The notes beneath the pieces are model-generated. The model did no database searches. It was not told where the DNA came from and saw nothing but the letters and a program-made list of their open reading frames with translations. This document shows, piece by piece, positions 7,749 to 15,136 of a stretch of DNA of 37,005 nucleotides; position 1 is the first letter of the stretch; each line of letters begins with the position of its first letter. The position numbers and the translations under genes were made by a program. The DNA is from Sedimentisphaerales bacterium. Its GTDB lineage: Bacteria > Planctomycetota > Phycisphaerae > Sedimentisphaerales > Anaerohalosphaeraceae. The stretch covers positions 1 through 37,005 of the forward strand of contig JAFGPC010000062.1 in assembly GCA_016926155.1 (NCBI GenBank), written 5' to 3'.

Positions 7749-10130
7749 TCAGAAGGCCTTCTGTTCCGTGCGGGCGATAATCTCGTTTTGCAGGTCCCGG
7801 CCCAGATCGACAAAGTAGTCACTATAGCCGGCCACACGGACGATCAGGTCTCGGTTCTGGTCGGGATTTTCCTGAGCCTTGCGTAAGGTGTCGGCATCTA
7901 TGACATTAAACTGGATGTGATGGCCACCAAGCCGGAAATAGGAACGGATCAGATGGGAAAGCTTAGTGATACCTTCTTCGCCTTCCAGCACTTGGGGATT
8001 GAACTTCATGTTTAGCAGGGTGCCGCCGGTGCGAGAATGATCGATACGCGAAGCGCTCTTGACGATAGCTGTCGGGCCCTTTGTGTCGGATCCCTGTTCC
8101 GGACTGATCCCGTCGGAAACGGGCAGGCCCGCCCTTCGGCCACTGGGAAGGGCGCCAACCACTGAGCCGAAATAGATATGCACCGTCGTCGGAAGCAGGT
8201 TCACCCGGTACCTGCCCCCCTTGGTATTCGGTCTGCCGTTAAGCACATCGTAATAGGTGTTGAAAAGCTCCTCGGTAATCATATCGGCAAAATCGTCGTC
8301 GTTGCCATATTTGGGAGTATGATGCTTGAGCTTGTTGAGCAGTACTTCATGCCCTTCGAAATCGGCCTGGAGAGCTACTTGCAACTCATCAATGGAGACA
8401 TCCTTCTGTTCAAAGACATGATATTTCACAGCAGAACAGGCATCGGTTACCGTCCCGATTCCCACGCCCTGGATATAAGTGGGATTGTACCGTGCGCCGC
8501 CATCGTGGTAATCCCGTCCTTTTTCGATGCAGTCGCACATCACCACCGACATGAACGGAGCCGGCATGAAATTGGCATAAAGTCGTTCGATCATATTGTT
8601 ACCGGCGATTTTCAGATCGACAAAATATCGTAGTTGCTTTTTATAGGCATCCATCCATTGCTCAAACGAAGTAAATGTTTTCACATCCCCGGTTGCCGGC
8701 CCGATTCGCTGCCCCGAATTAGGATCGATACCATTGTTCATCACCAACTCGAAAATTTTAGCCCAGTTTATATACCCGGTCAGCGTACAGCTTTCCTTGC
8801 CGAAGGCGCTGATCGTGACACAGCCGCTCGGTCCGCCGGAACGGGCATCGGCCATCGTCTTTCCGTCATGCAGCATTTCCTGGATGATGACATCCGTGTT
8901 GAATACAGACGGTTGACCAAAACCCTTGCGAATCACCCGGCAGGCGTGTTTGAGGAAATGATCGGGATTTTTGGCGCTGACCTGAATACAGGAACTGGGC
9001 TGTGTAATCTGCATCTCTTCGACCACATCCAGGATCATATAAGACAGATCATTGACCGCATCCGAGCCGTCACCGGGTTTAATACCACCAATATTAATCA
9101 ATGCGAAATCGGTATAGGTTCCGCTCTGTTCCTCGGTTATGCCCACTTTGGGCGGAGCGGGCTGATTGTTGAACTTGATCCAGAAACACTGGAGCAGCTC
9201 TCGTGCTTTTTCCTCGGACAGCGTCCCTGACTCCATCTCTCTTTTATAAAATGGATACAGATGTTGATCGAGCCTGCCGGGATTGAACGAATCCCATGTG
9301 TTCAGTTCGGTAATCACCGAAAGATGCACAAACCAATAGGCCTGCAGCGCTTCATGGAAGTTTCGAGGCGCGTAAGCCGGAACATGGGTGCAGACCTCAG
9401 CAACCTGTTCCAACTCGGTCCGGCGAGTCGGATCAGACTCATTGCCGGCCATCTCCCGAGCTAATGCGGCATATCGATGGGCAAAAGCAATAACCGCATC
9501 GGCACAGATCGTCATTGCCTGGTATTCCTGATTCTTTTCATACGCCAGCGGATCGTTTAATAGATCCAGTGACGCCCTTTTTTCGACAATACGATACTTG
9601 AAGTCCTCCATGCCTTGATGATAAATCTTATCATCCAGAATCGCATGCCCCGGTGCACGCTGTTCCATAAACTCGGTAAAAACTCCTGCGTCAAAAGCCG
9701 CATGCCATTGAGGTGACATCGTGGAAAACAGTTTTTCCCGCAATGTTTTTCCCTGCCAGAAAGGGATGATCTTTTCGGCATACACCTTCTGTACGTCGTC
9801 GGAAACGACAAAGCTGGTCTTTTCACGCATGTGCAGGATGCGCAGGTCTTCCATATCATGACAGCATAGTTCCGGGTAGGTCGGCGTGGCCTTGGGCGCC
9901 GGGCCGCGTTCGCCGACAATCAGTTCACCATCATTGATATAAATCGTCTTCTTCTCCATCAGATGCTTAAAGGCCAAGGCCCGCGTCATCACAACCGATT
10001 CGCGCATTGGTATATCCGTCTGGTAGAAATCGGTAATCAATTCGGCCCGTTCGGTTGAGATATACGGCCGGATGGAAACACTCTGTTCCCGCAGTTTACG
10101 TACACGTTCGTTCATACGATTACCCGCCAA
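7749..10130 (-). CDS. Glycyl radical enzyme, HypD-like with an altered active site
   Basis: The 793-residue protein belongs to the PFL/glycyl radical family. From memory it follows trans-4-hydroxyproline dehydratase (HypD) nearly end to end: TRALAFKHLMEKKTIYINDG, APTYPELCCHDMEDL, EFMEQRAPGH, NNQPAPPKVGIT, RYIQGVGIGT-like and GRTEQ-like ends. The radical site is RVAGYSDYFVDL with Gly768. The thiyl cysteine is Cys437 in GGPSGCVTISAFGKE. In HypD and the other eliminases this motif is GCVE, with the Glu two residues after Cys as catalytic base; here that position is Thr439. The dehydratase reaction of HypD is therefore doubtful and the substrate unknown. The gene overlaps its activase by 11 bases, implying translational coupling. 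Confidence 0.93.
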   Translation of the reverse strand: MAGNRMNERVRKLREQSVSIRPYISTERAELITDFYQTDIPMRESVVMTRALAFKHLMEKKTIYINDGELIVGERGPAPKATPTYPELCCHDMEDLRILHMREKTSFVVSDDVQKVYAEKIIPFWQGKTLREKLFSTMSPQWHAAFDAGVFTEFMEQRAPGHAILDDKIYHQGMEDFKYRIVEKRASLDLLNDPLAYEKNQEYQAMTICADAVIAFAHRYAALAREMAGNESDPTRRTELEQVAEVCTHVPAYAPRNFHEALQAYWFVHLSVITELNTWDSFNPGRLDQHLYPFYKREMESGTLSEEKARELLQCFWIKFNNQPAPPKVGITEEQSGTYTDFALINIGGIKPGDGSDAVNDLSYMILDVVEEMQITQPSSCIQVSAKNPDHFLKHACRVIRKGFGQPSVFNTDVIIQEMLHDGKTMADARSGGPSGCVTISAFGKESCTLTGYINWAKIFELVMNNGIDPNSGQRIGPATGDVKTFTSFEQWMDAYKKQLRYFVDLKIAGNNMIERLYANFMPAPFMSVVMCDCIEKGRDYHDGGARYNPTYIQGVGIGTVTDACSAVKYHVFEQKDVSIDELQVALQADFEGHEVLLNKLKHHTPKYGNDDDFADMITEELFNTYYDVLNGRPNTKGGRYRVNLLPTTVHIYFGSVVGALPSGRRAGLPVSDGISPEQGSDTKGPTAIVKSASRIDHSRTGGTLLNMKFNPQVLEGEEGITKLSHLIRSYFRLGGHHIQFNVIDADTLRKAQENPDQNRDLIVRVAGYSDYFVDLGRDLQNEIIARTEQKAF

Positions 10131-11055
10131 TCGACACTTTCAAACCATACTGTTGAAGGAGTTGCACACATTCATCCATCCCGTCATCCTTTAATGCCTC
10201 GACATTGATCAGGTCAAATTCTCCGGTCAAACGTCGGGCTTTTTCGACTCCTCCTCGATTATATGGCAACAGATCCACCCTCTCAACGCAGTTCAGGTCT
10301 GCAAGAAAGTGTCCCGTTACCTGAATATTTTCAGAGTCGTCATTCTCACCCGGAATTATAGGGATACGTACATACATACGCACACCGTTGGCTGCCAACC
10401 GGCTGATATTATCCAGAATCTGCTCATTATGTACGCCGGTTAAGGCCTTGTGTTTGGTCGAATCCATGTGTTTTATGTCGCACAGAAGCAAATCGCATGC
10501 AGAAGCAATTTCAGCAAGAAGGTCCGGATCGGCCTGACAGCTTGTATCGACAGCGGTATGGATTTCCTGTTTTCGACAGGCCGACAACAGGGCCAGAAGA
10601 AATTCCGGCTGCATCAGAGGTTCTCCGCCCGAAAATGTCACTCCCCCGCCGGATTGGTCGTAAAAAACCACGTCCCTTTTAATCTCGGCAAGAACTTCGT
10701 TGACCGATCTTTCCCTACCGATGATCTCCCGGGCTCCACTTGGACAGATTTCCAAACATTGCCCACAGAGGCGGCATTTATCGATGTCTGTTGTCGGCTT
10801 TTGTCCGTTCAATGAAATCGCTTTCGATGGACATTGGTCGATACATCGTCCACAGAAAACGCATCGGGATTGTCGCCATCCGAATTCCGGTTCTGCCCGC
10901 CAGCTTTCAGGATTATGGCACCATCGACACTGGAGGGGACAGCCTTTGAAAAACACGGTTGTGCGAATTCCGGGCCCATCGTGAATCGCATACCGTTTGA
11001 TATCAAAAATCACACCTGCTTGGCTTTTATCCGATTGTATCCGCCCTGTTATCAT
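10120..11055 (-). CDS. Glycyl-radical-enzyme activating enzyme (radical SAM)
   Basis: This enzyme uses S-adenosylmethionine and a [4Fe-4S] cluster to install the glycyl radical on its partner. The radical SAM motif GCPLQCRWCHNP gives Cys39, Cys43 and Cys46. Two ferredoxin-like cluster motifs follow: CVFCGRCIDQC (65-75) and CRLCGQCLEIC (94-104). GGGVTFSGGEPLMQ is the SAM-binding GGE motif and LCDIKHMD is typical of PFL activases. Length (311) fits activases with the inserted two-cluster domain. It lies directly before and overlaps the glycyl radical enzyme gene, which identifies its partner. A good promoter lies 44 bases upstream, so the pair can be transcribed apart from the sugar kinase gene. 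Confidence 0.94.
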   Translation of the reverse strand: MITGRIQSDKSQAGVIFDIKRYAIHDGPGIRTTVFFKGCPLQCRWCHNPESWRAEPEFGWRQSRCVFCGRCIDQCPSKAISLNGQKPTTDIDKCRLCGQCLEICPSGAREIIGRERSVNEVLAEIKRDVVFYDQSGGGVTFSGGEPLMQPEFLLALLSACRKQEIHTAVDTSCQADPDLLAEIASACDLLLCDIKHMDSTKHKALTGVHNEQILDNISRLAANGVRMYVRIPIIPGENDDSENIQVTGHFLADLNCVERVDLLPYNRGGVEKARRLTGEFDLINVEALKDDGMDECVQLLQQYGLKVSIGG

Positions 11056-11078
11056 TCCCAGTTCCAGTCATTCATACA

Positions 11079-11091
11079 CTGTTTGAAACAG
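11079..11091. promoter_or_regulatory. Palindrome ctgtttgaaacag at the predicted transcription start
   Basis: A perfect 13-base palindrome (6-base arms, central G) begins at about +1 of the promoter at 11099-11127. The position is that of a repressor operator. No binding protein is identifiable from sequence. Confidence 0.45.
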
Positions 11092-11098
11092 ACATTTT

Positions 11099-11127
11099 AT
11101 TGTACCGAATCTGGGTGCAAATAACAA
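11099..11127 (-). promoter_or_regulatory. Candidate promoter of the activase-glycyl radical enzyme pair
   Basis: Read on the minus strand, TTGTTA (11127-11122), a 17-base spacer and TACAAT (11104-11099) form a good sigma-70-type promoter in the 82-base gap before the activase gene. The predicted start of transcription is about 11092. Confidence 0.5.
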
Positions 11128-11137
11128 TCGATTCCGG

Positions 11138-13045
11138 TTACTCCTGTCCAAGCAGAAGGTTGTTCAAAGAGCCGGATTCGGAAAAATCGGGGCAAATCAG
11201 ATGTGCCCCGGCCTTGATCAACCGGGTTCGTTTTTCCGTCTTGAGCCCGTGACGGCGGATTTCATCGCTGGCAATTCCGACGGCCAGCCCCCCTGCCCGA
11301 CGACATTGCCGCAGTTCAACAGGACCATCTCCAAACACAACCAGTTCCGAGCCACCAAGATGATTGTCCCGAAGAATCGACTCGATAACCATTTTCTTAG
11401 AATCCCTGGCTACATCCCCCACTGAACCATAAATGCCCCCATCGAACAGATCAGAATATCCCAATACTTCTGCCTCATCGATCACATCGGCATGATCGGT
11501 CCCACTGGCCAGATACAATCGGACTCCCCGTTCGTGGAGAGTCCGCAGAAAGGCAACCGCTCCCTTGATCGTAAAGTCCGTTGCATCAAGCTGCCCTCTT
11601 TTCAGCTTGTCGATCCGTTGCCGGACCATCTGCATGAGGGCCTCGTTAAAAATCTGCTTATATCCCAATGCATCCAGGATCTGGCCGGCCGGCACAACCC
11701 CGAACTCACAAACCATCTCCACCAGTGCCTGCATCTGGACAATCGTCTGAACACCCGTTGATTTGTCGATATAATCCCGCACCCGGTTTCGCACTTTATG
11801 GTACAGCGTTTCATCGGCACGATCATAAGTATCACCGAGTATAGCACGTATCATCATCGGTTCCATGATCGCTTCCCAGCCCTGACGCAGGGTACTAATC
11901 GTTCCGTCATGATCGAACAAGGCATGTTTCATCCGGCCGGTCGGCATGGACTCCAGGTTACAGCACAGTTCGATCTCTGTGTCGGATAAATAGCGAGCCT
12001 GACGAATATCTTCGGCCAGCTCCGGCTGATAGATATAATCGGCTCCGGCGCCAATCTCAAGAATCTCCTTCGCAGAAGCGGTGCCGGTCTGAAAGAGTTT
12101 CTGAACGGTAACCGCCGCGGCCAGATTGGCAAATCGTGCAGCATTCGGAGGATCAATCCCGGCACCCAGACTCAATGCCAGAGCACTGATGGTCGTATCG
12201 CCGGCCCCGACCGGATCCAGTTTTTTCAACAGTTGAACACCGGGGGCATGGTGGACACCTTCCTGATCGACGGTTAGAATTCCTCTCGATCCCCTTGTGA
12301 TAAACAACGGTTTACGCGACTGGTCATACAATAGGCGTGCATACCCTTGTACATCAGCCAGGGTAATTACGTCATCCTTATCCGCATCGACTCCACACAA
12401 ATGGGCCGCCTCAATGTCATTTGCCTTTCGATACACATTTCGAAACCGATTTCCATAATGGCGTGAGTCGAATAACACGATCTTTTCTTTGAATTCAACA
12501 AAAAGAGCGTTGACCTTTTCAATAAATAAGTCGTTTGGAATGCTCCCCGGAACCTGCTGGTTGAAGATGACCACATCGCTACCGGCTAATGCACTGCGCA
12601 ATCCTGCCAGAAGCAGCCTGTCCGTTTCCGAGGATCGTGCATTGGAAAAACCGAAATCGATCCGCAGTTGTTCCTGGTCCTGCAAATATCGTTTTACAAA
12701 CGTGCATGTATGGAACGATTCATGCTGGATAACAAGGTACTCGGTGTTGATGCCGAGCTGTTCCAACTGCATCAACAATTCCCGGCCGAAAATATCGTCG
12801 CCGATGGCGCCGATCACGCGAATTTCAGCCGGCTGCAGTATAGCCAGGTTGTGAACGATATTGGATGCCCCTCCCAGCGAATAATAATGCCGATCCACTG
12901 CCTCGGCCTTTAATCCCGTCTCGACCGACACCTCCGAACCATCCGGATTCATAATCCAGTATGCATCCAGACAGAAATCGCCATAAACCGCGACCTTGAC
13001 TCCATGTATTTTATGCAAGATGGATTGGATCTGTTCGGACTCCAT
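11138..13045 (-). CDS. Fused PfkB-family sugar kinase and HAD phosphatase
   Basis: The N-terminal part (about 8-335) is a ribokinase-like kinase related to the heptose kinase domain of HldE: VAVYGDFCLDAYW, SLGGASNIVHNLA, GAIGDDIFGREL, and the catalytic DPVGAGD motif at 277-283. The C-terminal part (about 372-620) is a HAD phosphatase: motif I DHDGT (378-382), motif II in LASGT (513-517), Lys550/Lys551 and a GDGPVE motif (572-577). Together they could phosphorylate C1 of a sugar phosphate and remove another phosphate, as HldE1 and GmhB do. I chose ATG 13045, 2 bases after the upstream stop with AAGGAGG before it; an in-frame start at 13123 would overlap the upstream gene. The gene is probably coupled to the deoxyhypusine-synthase-like gene. 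Confidence 0.86.
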   Translation of the reverse strand: MESEQIQSILHKIHGVKVAVYGDFCLDAYWIMNPDGSEVSVETGLKAEAVDRHYYSLGGASNIVHNLAILQPAEIRVIGAIGDDIFGRELLMQLEQLGINTEYLVIQHESFHTCTFVKRYLQDQEQLRIDFGFSNARSSETDRLLLAGLRSALAGSDVVIFNQQVPGSIPNDLFIEKVNALFVEFKEKIVLFDSRHYGNRFRNVYRKANDIEAAHLCGVDADKDDVITLADVQGYARLLYDQSRKPLFITRGSRGILTVDQEGVHHAPGVQLLKKLDPVGAGDTTISALALSLGAGIDPPNAARFANLAAAVTVQKLFQTGTASAKEILEIGAGADYIYQPELAEDIRQARYLSDTEIELCCNLESMPTGRMKHALFDHDGTISTLRQGWEAIMEPMMIRAILGDTYDRADETLYHKVRNRVRDYIDKSTGVQTIVQMQALVEMVCEFGVVPAGQILDALGYKQIFNEALMQMVRQRIDKLKRGQLDATDFTIKGAVAFLRTLHERGVRLYLASGTDHADVIDEAEVLGYSDLFDGGIYGSVGDVARDSKKMVIESILRDNHLGGSELVVFGDGPVELRQCRRAGGLAVGIASDEIRRHGLKTEKRTRLIKAGAHLICPDFSESGSLNNLLLGQE

Positions 13046-13047
13046 GT

Positions 13048-14094
13048 TTATTCTGCAGCCTCCTTCATCTGCTCCAGGATATATCTGTAAAGAAGCGGCA
13101 AGGTTTGTTTCTGATCGCCGCATATATAAAATCCCTGTCCCCCGAATGCCTCAGGGATGCGTGTTACAATGCTTTTCTGATCACGAAAATAATAGCCCGG
13201 CGATTGTTCATCGGTCATCTGTCGGGCATCATGAGGACGAAGATCAAAATCGGCCGTGATCAGACCGGCTGGAGCCCTGCCGATATTGGCCGCCATGCTG
13301 ACAGCCTTAAGCAGGACCTCCGGACCGGTGACGGCACTGCCGATATTCAAAACAACCCCCCCCTGCTGTAATCGAGCAATCTGTTCGACAAAGATAAGAA
13401 AATCCCGACCACTGCATCCGCCTTTGGCCCGTCCGTCAAACGAAACATGTTGATCGTTCACATCCGTACCGATTCCAACATGCACAGTAAAAGGAACATT
13501 TTTGTGATAACACGTTGCCAACACACTCACTTGTGGGTATTGAAATCGGATTGTCTTTTTGCCGCCTTCGATCCTCTTCGACACTTCACGACAAAAAGAT
13601 TCTTCACAAATCATCTTACCCAGCGATTCGCCGTAACCAAGTAAATTCTGATCTCCGACGGACAATGCCGTATTGATGTGAGAAAATTCGTGCGCCATGC
13701 CAAATTGACCTTCCTGCAAAGCGCGTGGCACATCTTCGCTGGTCTGCCCGATTAATGCCAATTCGAAGTCATGAATTGCCGTGGCGCCATTACCGGCAAC
13801 GAGTGTGATCACTCCCCTGCCGACCAGATCGACCAGGATCGGGCCAAGCCCATTTTTAATGGCATGCGCTCCGGTAAATACAATCACCGGCTTGTTATGC
13901 TTCCGGGCACCTGCTATCGCACCGGCAATGGTTTGGAGTAAGGAATTCACCGACTTGGATACGGGGGATTCGTCTGTATGAATTTTCTCCGGGTCGATCA
14001 GATCATCCAACATTACCTTATTTCTACGCTGTGAGACAGGATAAGTCTGAATGCCGGTCGGATCGAATATTGAATATCGCCCTTTGTATTCCAT
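13048..14094 (-). CDS. Conserved protein, possibly deoxyhypusine-synthase-like fold
   Basis: The function of this 348-residue protein is not recognised with certainty. Its pattern of glycine-rich strands resembles an NAD-binding deoxyhypusine synthase fold: VIVFTGAHAIKNGLGPILVDL, ITLVAGNGATAIHDFELALIG, a middle SVLATCYHKNVPFTVHVGIGTDV and GGVVLNIGSAVTGPEVLLKA. The Lys-containing WGKI motif needed for the deoxyhypusine reaction is not visible, and hypusine modification is not expected in bacteria, so that activity is unlikely. The gene directly precedes the kinase-phosphatase fusion with 2 bases between stop and start, which suggests a role in the same sugar-phosphate pathway. A SIS-type isomerase is a less likely alternative. 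No ribosome binding site is obvious before ATG 14094. Confidence 0.6.
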   Translation of the reverse strand: MEYKGRYSIFDPTGIQTYPVSQRRNKVMLDDLIDPEKIHTDESPVSKSVNSLLQTIAGAIAGARKHNKPVIVFTGAHAIKNGLGPILVDLVGRGVITLVAGNGATAIHDFELALIGQTSEDVPRALQEGQFGMAHEFSHINTALSVGDQNLLGYGESLGKMICEESFCREVSKRIEGGKKTIRFQYPQVSVLATCYHKNVPFTVHVGIGTDVNDQHVSFDGRAKGGCSGRDFLIFVEQIARLQQGGVVLNIGSAVTGPEVLLKAVSMAANIGRAPAGLITADFDLRPHDARQMTDEQSPGYYFRDQKSIVTRIPEAFGGQGFYICGDQKQTLPLLYRYILEQMKEAAE

Positions 14095-14294
14095 AATTGT
14101 TTACAACTTGTAGACAGCGAGTTCATTTTTCTTAAACAGAGCCGGAAGCCTTTCCAGAACCTATGATACCAGTTTCGTGGAAAAATAAAAAGCATGGGAT
14201 TGGTAGTCGTAAATCATCAAACAAGAAATCGTCCGTCTTCACTTTCGTTACGACGTGACAATCATCTCTCCTCACTATCACTGCAAACGAAAAC

Positions 14295-14365
14295 TGGAGC
14301 CGGCGGGAATCGAACCCGCATCCCCGCGATGCGACCGCGGTGTACTCCCATTATACGACGGCCCC
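14295..14365 (-). tRNA. tRNA-Ala with anticodon CGC and a tRNA-Gly-like body
   Basis: The minus strand folds into a full 71-base cloverleaf: acceptor GGGGCCG/CGGCTCC, D stem GTAT/GTAC, anticodon stem CCGCG/CGCGG with loop GTCGCAT, a 4-base variable loop, and T arm GCGGG-TTCGATT-CCCGC. The anticodon is CGC, which reads the Ala codon GCG. A G3.U70 pair, the main identity element for alanyl-tRNA synthetase, and A73 agree with alanine. CCA is not encoded. The D arm and the T half closely match bacterial tRNA-Gly(UCC) rather than ordinary tRNA-Ala. Position 32 is G and 38 is U, which is uncommon. Confidence 0.9.
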
Positions 14366-14383
14366 GTCAAGTAATAAGGTAGT

Positions 14384-14411
14384 ATTATACCCCCCTGCTA
14401 TAGCAGATCAA
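14384..14411 (-). promoter_or_regulatory. Promoter of the tRNA gene
   Basis: On the minus strand TTGATC (14411-14406), a 16-base spacer and a perfect TATAAT (14389-14384) lie just before the tRNA; transcription would start about 12 bases before its first base. The spacer contains the perfect 12-base palindrome ctgctatagcag (14395-14406). Confidence 0.6.
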
Positions 14412-14447
14412 TCTTCTTTTAACGGATACAACATGAAATAATGAGCT

Positions 14448-14966
14448 TTAAGCCTTAAAGCTCCATTTTTCATAGGACACAATTGCCTGCAGCGGTTCAC
14501 GTTTGGGGGGTTTCTTCTGGTCAGCCGGATATCCCAATGTCATCATTTCAATAACCATTATATTGTCCGGAATCCCCAATATGGTTCGTACCTTCTCCGG
14601 ATAGAACGAACCGATCCAGCAAGTCGCCAATCCCTCGGCTGTTGCCTGCAGGGCAATATGTTCCAGGGCGATGGAAACGTCGATCGGACCGACTGCCTGA
14701 CCGCACCGCATGACATGATTGTTATTGCTGCATCCGACGATAATCACCGGAGCCTGACCGACAAATTTTTGATTATTGGCGGCTTCGGACATCTTCGCCC
14801 GTAGGGCCTTATCCGTAACAATGACAAACCTCCAATCTTGAAAATTTCGAGCGGAAGGAGCCAACCGGGCAGCGTCCAGAACTTTCTTCACTTTGTCCGG
14901 CTCAACCGGCCTGTCCAGATAGTCCCGGCAGGAATAACGTTTATTAATCGCTTCTAACACGTCCAT
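14448..14966 (-). CDS. Nitroreductase-family FMN protein
   Basis: Small flavin-dependent oxidoreductases of this family reduce nitro compounds, quinones or other acceptors with NAD(P)H. The 172-residue protein has the N-terminal signature INKRYSCRDYLDRPVEPDKV, APSARNFQDWRFVIV for FMN binding and LATCWIGSF plus MMTLGYP in the C-terminal half. The length fits the short anaerobe-type branch. ATG 14966 is preceded by GGGGAG at a good distance. It stands alone between the tRNA and the divergent protease gene, so the physiological substrate cannot be inferred. A small hairpin agctttaAGCCttaaagct spans the stop codon. Confidence 0.9.
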   Translation of the reverse strand: MDVLEAINKRYSCRDYLDRPVEPDKVKKVLDAARLAPSARNFQDWRFVIVTDKALRAKMSEAANNQKFVGQAPVIIVGCSNNNHVMRCGQAVGPIDVSIALEHIALQATAEGLATCWIGSFYPEKVRTILGIPDNIMVIEMMTLGYPADQKKPPKREPLQAIVSYEKWSFKA

Positions 14967-15054
14967 GAGATCTCCCCATAATCTTATCTTTATGTATTAA
15001 CAATTCCCTTACACAGAAATAATACTGTTAAATTTGTTGAATAGGAATACTCTT

Positions 15055-15083
15055 TTGCAAATGGATTTAGAAGTGTATATTAT
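15055..15083 (+). promoter_or_regulatory. Promoter of the protease operon
   Basis: TTGCAA (15055-15060), a 17-base spacer and TATTAT (15078-15083) make a strong sigma-70-type promoter. Transcription from about 15090 gives a leader that carries the GGAGG at 15122-15126, and supports ATG 15137 rather than TTG 15098 as the start. Confidence 0.6.
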
Positions 15084-15136
15084 TATTCTGAAGTAAATTG
15101 GAACCCAATCTTTCGTTGTTCGGAGGTACAGTCCAA

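Noticed and set aside
7749-11055. Pyruvate formate-lyase pair
   Set aside because: The active site has a single Cys followed by Val-Thr rather than the adjacent Cys pair of pyruvate formate-lyase, and the rest follows HypD.
13048-14094. True deoxyhypusine synthase
   Set aside because: The catalytic lysine motif is not visible, and the neighbours are sugar-phosphate enzymes.
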